A stretch of 64,000 nt of DNA, from NCBI RefSeq assembly GCF_012163145.1, contig NZ_JAAVTX010000002.1, forward strand, positions 248,001-312,000, given 5' to 3'. Made by a program: the position numbers and the translations under genes. Of this stretch, positions 16,201 to 23,857 are shown piece by piece. The notes under the pieces are model-generated. The model was not told the origin of the DNA. It saw only the letters and a program-made list of their open reading frames with translations, and searched no databases. Within the stretch, counting starts at the first letter, position 1. Each line of letters begins with the position of its first letter. Source of the stretch: Falsiroseomonas frigidaquae (GTDB lineage Bacteria; Pseudomonadota; Alphaproteobacteria; Acetobacterales; Acetobacteraceae).

Positions 16201-17435
16201 TGGGCGATCTCGATGCCCTCCGGCTCCGGGCCCTTGTTGTCGCTGCGGCCGTCATCGACCAGCAGCGGGAACTGCTCGGCCACGATGCGCTCGAGGATGT
16301 CGGCGCTGTCGAAGACCACGTCGCCATCGGCATTGAGGATGGAGAAGGACCGCGCGCCGTACATCAGGATCTGGTCGATATCGCCATCGCCATCCGTGTC
16401 GCCGCGCAGGCCGGGGGCGTTGGAGACGGTGAGGCGGCCGAGGTTGTCGTTGTCCTTCAGCGTCGCCTCGTCCGGGAACACCGTGTCGTCGAGGTCGTAG
16501 CTGCCGCTGCCGACGCGGATGGTCTCACCCGGGTCCAGGAAGTCGTCGCGGTCGTCGCCTTCATTGGCGATGACGTAGAAGGTCTGGCCATCGGCCTGAT
16601 AGCTGTCGATCGCGTCCGGCATGTACTGGCCGAAGACCGGGGCGTTCACGAGGTTGGCGTTCAGCGGGTCGTTGCCCGGGCCGTCCCGGTCGCTGAAATC
16701 GGCCAGCAGGCCGGAGAAATCCTTCAGCCCCAGCGCCACGATCTCGGTGAAGGTGCCGGTGACGAGGTCGAGCTTCGCGACCGCATTCGCTTCCTGCAGC
16801 GTCACCATGGCGGACAGGCCATCGGCGGCGACGGCGATGTATTCCGGCTCCACGTCCTGGGAGACGCTACGGCCCTCGAAGATGCGGACGCCGGCGGCGC
16901 GCAGCGCATCCTCCTGGCCGTCGAAGGCGTCGAAGGTGGCGGTGGTGACGGTGGCGCTGGCGGCGCCGTTGCTCAGGTCGATGATGCTGACGCTGCCGTC
17001 GCCATCGGTGCCGGCCTCGTTCAGCTCACCCTCGTTCGCCACCAGCAGCTTGCTGCCATCCGGGGTGAAGGTCACGGCATCCGGCAGCGCGCCGACCGTC
17101 ACGGCGTTGATCAGGGTGCCATCGGCGGCGTTCAGGAAAACCACCTGGCCGGGCAGGGCCTTGTCCGCGTTCGGCAGCGCCACGGCCACCAGGCCGTTGC
17201 TCACGGCGACGCTGGTGATGTCCGTGGTGGCGAAGCCGAGACCGGTGAAGTCGATGGTGGTCACCAGCACCGGCTGCGCCGGGTTGGACAGGTCCACCAC
17301 CTGCAGCCCGGCGCTGGAGGTCACGAACAGACGCTGGCTGTCCTTGTCGAATGCGGAAATCTCCGCGCCCGCCAGGGCAATGCTGCCGGTCTCGGCGAAG
17401 TTCAGCGCGTTGGTCGGTGTGGTGCTCAGGCTCAT
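13272..17435 (-). CDS. Secreted RTX-type phosphatase/5'-nucleotidase
   Basis: ATG at 17435 (GGAG 8 bp upstream) gives 1387 residues; upstream in-frame starts lack a ribosome site. Residues 1 to about 480 form a beta-propeller-like choice-of-anchor-I region (LPDAVTFTPDGSKLLVANEGE). About 490-1130 is a 5'-nucleotidase/metallophosphatase: LLHFADGEAG, LILAGGDNF, GNHEFDLGTNAF, and C-terminal KNGGGIRAQIG. About 1158-1291 carries a dozen GGxGxDxLx-type calcium-binding RTX nonapeptides, then a C-terminal beta domain. There is no N-terminal signal peptide, which with the RTX repeats points to type I secretion. It should release phosphate from organic phosphates outside the cell. No type I secretion genes adjoin; the RND operon next door is not a substitute. 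The 3' end overlaps the gas-vesicle operon end by 11 bp (convergent). Confidence 0.92.
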   Translation of the reverse strand: MSLSTTPTNALNFAETGSIALAGAEISAFDKDSQRLFVTSSAGLQVVDLSNPAQPVLVTTIDFTGLGFATTDITSVAVSNGLVAVALPNADKALPGQVVFLNAADGTLINAVTVGALPDAVTFTPDGSKLLVANEGELNEAGTDGDGSVSIIDLSNGAASATVTTATFDAFDGQEDALRAAGVRIFEGRSVSQDVEPEYIAVAADGLSAMVTLQEANAVAKLDLVTGTFTEIVALGLKDFSGLLADFSDRDGPGNDPLNANLVNAPVFGQYMPDAIDSYQADGQTFYVIANEGDDRDDFLDPGETIRVGSGSYDLDDTVFPDEATLKDNDNLGRLTVSNAPGLRGDTDGDGDIDQILMYGARSFSILNADGDVVFDSADILERIVAEQFPLLVDDGRSDNKGPEPEGIEIAQIGDRTYAFVALERSNTTLTFDVTDPDAVTYTGAARREGDVSPEGVLVISAEDSPTGQALLIVSNEVSSTLSIFATTQVPSFTLQLLHFADGEAGLLAGDTAPNLAALVDAFDNVFPNTLILAGGDNFIPGPFLAAGTDASVGATHGRGTNPGAADIEIHNRIGVEASTIGNHEFDLGTNAFADAVADAAFPYLSANLDFSGDGALSGRYTETVGVGGLEDASTLSGRIVSSAVVDKGGEKIGLVGATTQILENISSTGGVEVKGFAGDGSEANDMALLAAQLQPVIDELIAQGVNKIILMAHLQQIQFEKELATLLNGVDIILSAGSNTRLGDANDEAVAFPGHAADFADTYPLVATGADGGTTLIVNTDNEYTYLGRLVVDFDAEGRIIVENLDSTLNGAIAATDENVAEAWGVSVDDLDTTAFADGTKGAGVAQITEAVEAVIAAKDGNVFGYTDVYLEGERAQVRSQETNLGNLTADANREAASDALGDQPFVFSLKNGGGIRAQIGAIDVVSGDKEPPLANPDAGKPAGGVSELDIENALRFDNKLMVFDTTPQGLLNILNFAAGINPGSGGYIQLGGVRFAFDPDNAAGEKVTSIALTNQAGEVIARVVENGQVVDGAPALISVVALNFTANGGDGYPVKANGSNFRYLLDDGTVSAPIDASLDFTASGNVPANALGEQQALEEYLTEFHGTPDTAFNQADTSAAEDTRIQNLNARPDAVFEGTEVTGGETADRFVGTAGDDTQQGGGGDDRLLGRDGNDLLIGDAGNDRAVGDAGADTLLGGDGNDTMAGGAGDDTVVGDAGRDRLLGDAGNDRLFGMADEDTILGGTGNDFIDGGSSIDRIAGGAGDDTIYGGLGADVLLGGEGADIFSFAFYEESLRGQSDRIRDFSVADGDKISFQDFDTDALLPGDQGFAFVGTDAFLGDGQASIRLLYGATGTAIQVDSGDGGAAEMVVLLVGQPALQASDFIL

Positions 17436-17811
17436 GGGGATACTCCGAACGCCGCCAGCCCCCCGGGCCGGCGAGGGCTTCAGGCGGGGCGAAATCCGGA
17501 GCAGCCAGGCCGCGCGCAACCGGGCACGGCAAAGGGCCGGCCCATGTGCGATGTCACGTGTTGCTGAACCGGCGTCCGTCTCATCGGCGGACACCTATCC
17601 GCCTCATATGACACGCCGAAGTCAGTTCTGCTGAAGAACCGTTAACCTTTCACCCAGACAACCTGCCCCTCTCATCCGGCCGGGCCGCGGCACCCCCTAT
17701 TACGGACCGCAATGCTTCGTAGCCAAAAGAAGGTGGCCCCGCGCCGCCGGGCGGACCAAAGAACAGGACGCTGCCTCCCCGGCGCCACAGCCAAGGTTCA
17801 TACTTCCCCGC
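17436..17811. other. 376-bp divergent intergenic region
   Basis: This lies between the RTX phosphatase gene and the RND efflux operon and should hold both promoters. On the minus strand, TGTCATATGA near 17600-17615 resembles half of a PHO box (CTGTCAT direct repeats in the consensus), but the second half is not convincing. A small inverted repeat GTCCG/CGGAC flanks 17574-17591. No ORF of interest and no clear sigma-70 promoter were seen. Confidence 0.4.
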
Positions 17812-19290
17812 ATGTCTTTCCCTCCCCCCGCCCGCCGCAATCTGATCCGAGCCTCTGCCCTGCTGGGCCTGGGGGGGCTGGCAAGTGCCTGCGCCGCGCG
17901 AATCGATCCCGCCGCCTCCGGCCTGCGGCTGCCCACGCTGTTCCGGGCGGCGAATGCGGAGCCGGTGCCGGGCGCCATGCGCTGGCCGGATGCCACCTGG
18001 TGGCGAGCCTTCGGCGCGCCGCAGCTGGATGCGCTGATGCGTGCCGCCATGGCCGGGAACCTGGACCTCGCCGCGGCGGCGGCCCGGCTGCGCCAGGCGG
18101 ATGCGGAGGTGCGGATCTCCGGCGCGGCGCTGCTGCCCACGGTGGATGCCGATTTCTCGGCCGGCCGGTCGCGTGGCACCAGCCGCAACCTGAACACCGC
18201 CGGCAGCGCCAGCAACAGCTTCGGCGGGGGCTTCTCCGCCAGCTACGAGGTGGATTTCTGGGGCCGCAACCGGGCGATCCTGGACAGCGCCCGATCCTCC
18301 GCCACCGCCGCGCGCTATGCGATCGGCGTCACCGCGCTCAGCACCCAGTCGGCGGTGGCGAATGCGCTGTTCAACGTGCTCGGCGCGCAGGAGCAGCTGG
18401 AGATCCAGCGCGGCAACCTGGAAGTCGCGACCCGCAACCTGTCCATCCTGCGCCAGCGCGTGGCGGTCGGCACCGCCACTGGGCTGGACGTGGCGCAGCA
18501 GGAAACCGCCGTGGCACAGCAGCGCGCCGCCATCCCGCCGCTGCAGCAGGTGGCGGAGCAGAACAGCTTCGCACTCGGCACGCTGACCGGCGTGGCACCC
18601 GGCGAGATCGATATCCGCGCCGTGCGGCTGGAGGAAATCACCGTGCCGGCTATCGAGCCCGGCCTGCCGGCCGAGGTGCTGGCCCGCCGCCCGGACGTGC
18701 AACTGGCCGAGGCCAATCTGGCCGCCGCCAACGCCAATGTCGCCGCCGCGCGCGCCGCGCTGTTCCCCACCATCGCGCTGACCGGCAGCGGCGGGTTGCA
18801 GAGCCTGGCGCTGGAGACGCTGCTGCGGCCGGGCTCCACCGTCTACAACCTGGCCGCCGGCGTCACCGCCCCGATCTTCAACGCCGGCGCGCTGCGCGCC
18901 CAGGTGGAGCAGTTCAGCGCCCGGCAGGCGGAGCTGCTGGCGGAATACCGGCGCGCCATCCTGTTCGCCCTGCAGGATACGGAGACGAGTCTCTCCGCGC
19001 TGCGCCGCACCACTGAATCGGTGCAGTTGCAGCGGGTGCGGGCGGAGGCGGCGCAGCGCGCCTATGGTATCGCGGAGGCGCAGTTGCAGGCCGGCACGGT
19101 GGACCTGCTGACGGTGCTGACCGTGCAATCCAGCCTGTTCAGCGCCCGCAACGCCCTGGCGCAGGCGCAGGCCGACCGGCTGCAGGCCGCCGCCGCGTTG
19201 TTCACGGCGCTGGGAGGCGGCTGGACCTATGTCGCGCCCGTTGCGCTCGGTGGTGTGGCCCTTGGTGGTGGAGCGAACCTGTCGCCATGA
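17812..19290 (+). CDS. Outer-membrane efflux lipoprotein (NodT/OprM family)
   Basis: 492 residues. The N-terminus RRNLIRASALLGLGGLASAC is a lipoprotein signal with lipobox LASAC and acylated Cys27. The remainder is the two-repeat TolC/OprM-type outer-membrane factor: WWRAFGAPQLDALMRAAM near residue 65, YEVDFWGRNRA, then LPAEVLARRPDVQLAEANLAAAN, the classic NodT-family motif. It forms the trimeric outer-membrane channel for the RND pump encoded downstream. It is the first gene of a four-gene operon and overlaps the adaptor gene by 4 bp (ATGA). Confidence 0.93.
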   Translation: MSFPPPARRNLIRASALLGLGGLASACAARIDPAASGLRLPTLFRAANAEPVPGAMRWPDATWWRAFGAPQLDALMRAAMAGNLDLAAAAARLRQADAEVRISGAALLPTVDADFSAGRSRGTSRNLNTAGSASNSFGGGFSASYEVDFWGRNRAILDSARSSATAARYAIGVTALSTQSAVANALFNVLGAQEQLEIQRGNLEVATRNLSILRQRVAVGTATGLDVAQQETAVAQQRAAIPPLQQVAEQNSFALGTLTGVAPGEIDIRAVRLEEITVPAIEPGLPAEVLARRPDVQLAEANLAAANANVAAARAALFPTIALTGSGGLQSLALETLLRPGSTVYNLAAGVTAPIFNAGALRAQVEQFSARQAELLAEYRRAILFALQDTETSLSALRRTTESVQLQRVRAEAAQRAYGIAEAQLQAGTVDLLTVLTVQSSLFSARNALAQAQADRLQAAAALFTALGGGWTYVAPVALGGVALGGGANLSP

Positions 19291-20738
19291 ACGATCTGCC
19301 CCGGCCCCCGAAGGCGGAAACGCCGCAAACCTCGCATCCCGCCCTGCGCCCGCGACGCCGGGCACGCTGGCTGTGGCTGGTCCTGCTGCTGCTGCTGGGC
19401 GCCGGCGGCTGGTATGGCTGGCAGCAGGGCTGGTTCGGCGGGGGAACTGCCACCACCACGGCGCCCGCCGGCCCGCGCCGCGGCATCGGCGCGCCCGCCA
19501 TCCCGGTCACCGCCGCCACCGCGACGGTGGAGAACCTGCCCATCATGCTGGATGCACTGGGCACCGTGCAGGCCTCCAACACCGTCACCATCGCGCCGCA
19601 GGTCTCCGGCCGCATCACCGAGATCCTGTTCCGCGAGGGGCAGGAGGTGAAGGCGGGCGACGTGCTGGTGCGGATCGATGCGCGCAGCTACCAGGCGGCG
19701 CTGGACCAGGCGGTGGCGACCCGGGCGCAGCGCCAGGCGCAGCTCGCCAATGCCCAGCGCGACCTGCAGCGCTACACCCAGCTCGCCCGCAGCAGCGGTA
19801 CCTCGCAGCAGACGCTGGACACCCAGCGCGCCACGGTGGCGCAGCTGGAAGCGCAGCTGCAATTCGACCAGGCGACGATCGACAACGCGCAGGCCCAGCT
19901 GGACGATACCACCATCCGGTCCCCGATCGATGGCCGCATCGGGTTGCGGCTGGTGGATGTGGGCAATTTCGTTCAGTCCAGCAGCACCACCGGCATTGTC
20001 GTGGTGACGCAGCTTCGCCCCGTCGCCGTCACCTTCACCCTGCCGCAGCAGACCCTGCCGCAGGTGATGGAGGCGTTGCAGGCCGGGCCGGTACCGGTGG
20101 AGGCACGGCTGGCGGAATCGGCGCCGCCGCGGCTGGATGGCAGCGCGCCGCTGCCCAACCCGATCGGCCGGCTGGTGACGGTGGACAACCAGGTGGACGC
20201 CACCACCGGCACCATCAAGTTGAAGGCGGAGTTCGAGAATGCGGACCTGCGCTTGTGGCCGGGCGCCTTCGTCAACACCCGCATCCAGGTGGCCACGCTG
20301 CGGGACGTGGTGGTGCTGCCGCTGGTCGCCGTGCAGCGCGGGCCGCAGGGGCCCTATGCCTTCGTCGTCAAGGACGACAACACCGTGGAACAGCGGCCGC
20401 TGACCCTCGGCACCATCGCTGGCCAGCAGGCCGTGGTGCTGCGCGGCATGCGGCCGGGTGAGCGCGCCGTTTCCTCCGGCGCGCTGCGGCTGGTCTCCGG
20501 CAGCGCGGTGCAGGTGGCGGAGCCGGTGGTGCCGGTGGCGGTGCCTCGGCAGGTGCGGCGGCGCCCCGGTGGCACTCCCGGCGGCGCGCCCGGTGGCGGC
20601 CCCGGCGGGCGGCCCGGCGCTGCCCAGGCGGGCGGTCCGCCTGGTGCCGCGCCGGAAGGTGGTGCTCCGGCAGGTGCGGCTACGGAAAGTGGGGCGCGGG
20701 AGGGCGCTGCGCCGGCGCGGCGACCGGCCGCACCGTGA
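19287..20738 (+). CDS. mdtA: RND efflux periplasmic adaptor (MdtA-like membrane fusion protein)
   Basis: 483 residues. A short cytoplasmic start is followed by a membrane anchor (about residues 30-45), the biotinyl-lipoyl half-motif (VQASNTVTIAPQVSGRITEI), an alpha-hairpin (Gln/Ala-rich, about 130-195), the second half-motif (DDTTIRSPIDGRIGLR) and beta-barrel and membrane-proximal domains. The last 70 residues are a Gly/Pro/Ala-rich low-complexity tail not usual for the family. It links the inner-membrane RND proteins to the outer-membrane channel. It overlaps both neighbours by 4 bp, so expression is coupled. Confidence 0.92.
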   Translation: MNDLPRPPKAETPQTSHPALRPRRRARWLWLVLLLLLGAGGWYGWQQGWFGGGTATTTAPAGPRRGIGAPAIPVTAATATVENLPIMLDALGTVQASNTVTIAPQVSGRITEILFREGQEVKAGDVLVRIDARSYQAALDQAVATRAQRQAQLANAQRDLQRYTQLARSSGTSQQTLDTQRATVAQLEAQLQFDQATIDNAQAQLDDTTIRSPIDGRIGLRLVDVGNFVQSSSTTGIVVVTQLRPVAVTFTLPQQTLPQVMEALQAGPVPVEARLAESAPPRLDGSAPLPNPIGRLVTVDNQVDATTGTIKLKAEFENADLRLWPGAFVNTRIQVATLRDVVVLPLVAVQRGPQGPYAFVVKDDNTVEQRPLTLGTIAGQQAVVLRGMRPGERAVSSGALRLVSGSAVQVAEPVVPVAVPRQVRRRPGGTPGGAPGGGPGGRPGAAQAGGPPGAAPEGGAPAGAATESGAREGAAPARRPAAP

Positions 20739-23700
20739 ATATCTCCGCCCCCTTCATCGCCCGGCCCATCGCCACGGCGCTGCTGGCCATCGCGGTGCTG
20801 CTGACCGGGCTGTACGGCTATATGCGGCTGCCCGTCTCCTCCCTGCCCGAGGTGGATTTCCCCACCATCCAGGTGACGACGCAGCTGCCCGGCGCGTCGC
20901 CGGACACCATCGCGGTGCTGGTCACCGCCTCGCTCGAACGGCAATTGGCGCAGATCTCGGGGCTGGCGGAGATGGTCTCCGTCAGCGGGCCGTCGGTGTC
21001 CCGCATCACGCTGCAGTTCAACCTGGGGCGCGACATCGATGATGCGGCGCAGGATGTTCAGGCGGCGATCAACGCGGCGCGCGGCACCCTGCCCTCCACC
21101 CTGCCCTACCCGCCAACCTATGCGAAGGTGAACCCGGCCGACCCGCCGATCATGACCCTGGCGCTGACCTCGGACACGCTGCCGGTGGCGCGGCTGTCGG
21201 ATATCGTCGACACGCTGCTGGCGCAGCGGCTGGCGCAGGTCGGCGGCGTCGGCCGCGTCGCGGTGCAGGGCAATATGCGTCCCGCGGTGCGCTTGCAGGT
21301 GGATCCGCGGCGCCTGGCCTCCTACGGCATCGGCATGGAGACGGTGCGGAGCGCCGTCACCGCCGGCAATGTGGCCGGCGCCAAGGGGTCCGTGAACGGG
21401 CCGCAACAGGCTTCCGCCGTCATGGCGAATGACCAGATCACCTCCCCCGCCGCCTTCGAGGATCTGATCATCGCCTGGCGCGAGGATGCGCCGGTGCGGT
21501 TGCGCGATGTCGGCGTGGCGGTGGAGGGGCTGGAGAACACGCTGACCGGCGCCTGGTACAATGGCCGGCCCGCCGTGCTGCTGGATGTGCAGCGCCAGCC
21601 GGGGGCCAATATCGTCGCGACGGTGGAGGCGCTGCGCGGCCAGCTCGGCGGCCTGCAGCGCGCCCTGCCGGCGGGGGTCGAACTCGCCGTCGTCTCCGAC
21701 CGGACGGAGACGATCCGCGCCTCGGTGCATGAGGTCCAGCTGACGCTGATCCTGTCCATCATCCTGGTGGTGCTGGTGATCTTCCTGTTCCTGCGCACGG
21801 CGCGGGCCACGGTGATTCCGGGCGTGGCGCTGCCGCTGTCCATCATCGGCACCTTCGGCATCATGGCGCTGCTGGGCTATTCGGTGGACAACCTCTCCCT
21901 GATGGCGCTGGTCATCGCGACCGGCTTCGTCGTGGACGATGCCATCGTGATGATCGAGAACATCGTCCGGCTGATCGAGGAGGGGAAGCCGCCCCTGCAG
22001 GCGGCCTATGAGGGCGCGAAGCAGATCGGCTTCACCATCGTCTCCCTCACCCTGTCGCTGATCGCCGTCTTCATCCCGCTGCTGTTCATGGAAGGCGTGG
22101 TCGGGCGGCTGTTCCGCGAATTCGCCATGGTGCTCACCGTCTCGGTCCTGGTGTCCATGGTGGTCTCGCTGACGCTGACGCCGATGATGTGCGGGTTGCT
22201 GCTGCGCCCGCATGGCGAGGACAAGCCCGGCCGCATCTCCGACCTGTTCGAGCGCGGCTTCGAATCCCTGCGCCGCTTCTATGCCCGCACCCTGGACTGG
22301 GCCCTGGCGCGGGAGGGGATGATGCTGGTGCTGGCGACGCTGACCGTCGCCGGCACGGTGGGCCTTTATGTCATCATGCCGAAGGGCTTCCTGCCGCTGC
22401 AGGATACCGGGCTGATCACCATCACCACCGAAGCGCCGCAGGACGTCTCCTTCGCCCGGATGTCCGAATTGCAGCGCCAGGTGGCGGAGCGGGTGCGGCA
22501 GGATCCGGATGTGGTGGCGGTCACCTCCGTCGCCGGCGCCGGCACGGTGAATGCGGCGCAGAACACCGGCCGGCTGACCGCGGTGCTGCGGCCGCGAGCG
22601 GAACGCAGCGACGATGTCTCCGCCGTCATGGCGCGGCTGGCGCCGGAGCTGGCGACCATCGCCGGCATCGAGACCTACATGCAGCCGGTGCAGGACATCC
22701 AGATCGGCACGCGGCCTTCCGCCACCCAGTACCAGTACACGCTGATGGACAGCGATGCGTCGCTGATCGCCGAGTGGGCGCCGCGCATGCTGGCCGCGAT
22801 GCGGGAATTGCCGGAACTGCGCGATGTCGGCAGCGACCAGCGGGAGGATGGGCTGCGCGTTCAGGTGCAGGTGGACCGGCTGCGCGCGGCGCGGCTCGGC
22901 GTGACCATGCAGGCGGTGGATGACGTGCTGTACAACGCCTTCGGCCAGCGCCAGATCTCCACCATCTACGCGCAGAACAACCAGTACCGCGTGGTGCTGG
23001 AGGCCGATCCGGCGCAGGCGAATGATCCGGCCGCCATCGGCATGCTGCGCGTCACCGGCGCCGCCGCAGGTGCGGCCATCGCGCCGCAGATCCCGCTGGC
23101 GGAGATCGCCACCATCACCCGCGGTCGCGGCCCACTGACCATCACGCGGCAGGACCAGTTCCCGGCGGTGACGCTCAGCTTCAACCTGGCCCCCGGCACC
23201 TCCCTCGGCCAGGCGCTGGAGGCGATCCGCATGGCACAGGCGCGGCTCGGCCTGCCGGATTCCATGTCCGGCAGCTTCGGCGGCGATGCGGCGGAATTCA
23301 CCCGGTCCCTCGCCGGCCAGGGCTGGCTGATCCTGGCCGCGATCATCGTCATCTACATCGTGCTGGGCGTGCTGTATGAAAGCGTCATCCACCCCATCAC
23401 CATCCTGTCCACCCTGCCCTCCGCCGGCATCGGCGCGCTGCTGGGGCTGGCGCTGTTCGGGCTGGATCTGTCGGTGGTGGCGCTGATCGGCATCGTGCTG
23501 CTGATGGGCATCGTCAAGAAGAACGCCATCATGATGATCGACTTCGCACTGGAGGCACAGCGCGACCATGGCATGAGCCCGCGCGATGCGATCCGCGAGG
23601 CCTGCCTGCTGCGTTTCCGCCCGATCATGATGACGACCATGGCCGCCCTGCTCGGCGCGCTGCCGCTGGTGCTGGGCAGCGGGGCGGGGTCGGAGCTGCG

Positions 23701-23854
23701 GCTGCCGCTCGGCGTCTCCGTCATCGGCGGGCTGCTGCTGAGCCAGGTCATCACCCTATACACCACGCCGGTGATCTACCTGGCGATGGAGGCGATCCGC
23801 GACCGTGCCCAGCGCCTGACGCGCCGGGCCGCGCCGCCGGCGCCGGCGGAGTAG
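20735..23854 (+). CDS. mdtB: RND multidrug efflux permease, MdtB-like
   Basis: 1039 residues starting at a GTG overlapping the adaptor stop. This is the full HAE1-type architecture: TM1, a large periplasmic loop, TM2-6, a second loop, TM7-12. The proton-relay Asp pair is in TM4 (GFVVDDAIVMIEN) and Lys in TM10 (MGIVKKNAIMMIDF). VVGRLFREFAMVLT and QIGFTIVSLT are close to the MdtB subgroup. It works as part of a heterotrimer with the following MdtC-like protein in the E. coli precedent, exporting bile salts, novobiocin and similar compounds. The substrate here is unknown. Confidence 0.92.
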   Translation: MNISAPFIARPIATALLAIAVLLTGLYGYMRLPVSSLPEVDFPTIQVTTQLPGASPDTIAVLVTASLERQLAQISGLAEMVSVSGPSVSRITLQFNLGRDIDDAAQDVQAAINAARGTLPSTLPYPPTYAKVNPADPPIMTLALTSDTLPVARLSDIVDTLLAQRLAQVGGVGRVAVQGNMRPAVRLQVDPRRLASYGIGMETVRSAVTAGNVAGAKGSVNGPQQASAVMANDQITSPAAFEDLIIAWREDAPVRLRDVGVAVEGLENTLTGAWYNGRPAVLLDVQRQPGANIVATVEALRGQLGGLQRALPAGVELAVVSDRTETIRASVHEVQLTLILSIILVVLVIFLFLRTARATVIPGVALPLSIIGTFGIMALLGYSVDNLSLMALVIATGFVVDDAIVMIENIVRLIEEGKPPLQAAYEGAKQIGFTIVSLTLSLIAVFIPLLFMEGVVGRLFREFAMVLTVSVLVSMVVSLTLTPMMCGLLLRPHGEDKPGRISDLFERGFESLRRFYARTLDWALAREGMMLVLATLTVAGTVGLYVIMPKGFLPLQDTGLITITTEAPQDVSFARMSELQRQVAERVRQDPDVVAVTSVAGAGTVNAAQNTGRLTAVLRPRAERSDDVSAVMARLAPELATIAGIETYMQPVQDIQIGTRPSATQYQYTLMDSDASLIAEWAPRMLAAMRELPELRDVGSDQREDGLRVQVQVDRLRAARLGVTMQAVDDVLYNAFGQRQISTIYAQNNQYRVVLEADPAQANDPAAIGMLRVTGAAAGAAIAPQIPLAEIATITRGRGPLTITRQDQFPAVTLSFNLAPGTSLGQALEAIRMAQARLGLPDSMSGSFGGDAAEFTRSLAGQGWLILAAIIVIYIVLGVLYESVIHPITILSTLPSAGIGALLGLALFGLDLSVVALIGIVLLMGIVKKNAIMMIDFALEAQRDHGMSPRDAIREACLLRFRPIMMTTMAALLGALPLVLGSGAGSELRLPLGVSVIGGLLLSQVITLYTTPVIYLAMEAIRDRAQRLTRRAAPPAPAE

Positions 23855-23857
23855 CGC

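Noticed and set aside
14115-17567. 1150-residue open frame on the plus strand across the RTX phosphatase gene
   Set aside because: Antisense shadow in GC-rich DNA: composition is Arg/Gly/His-rich without domains, while the minus strand encodes an obvious phosphatase with RTX repeats.
17600-17615. PHO box before the RTX phosphatase
   Set aside because: Only one TGTCAT half-site is convincing; the second direct repeat at 4-bp spacing is absent, so it is mentioned only as a weak hint.
20354-23569. 1071-residue minus-strand frame, His/Asp-rich, opposite the RND pump gene
   Set aside because: Shadow of the RND coding strand; the His/Asp richness follows from reverse-complemented Leu/Val/Ile codons.
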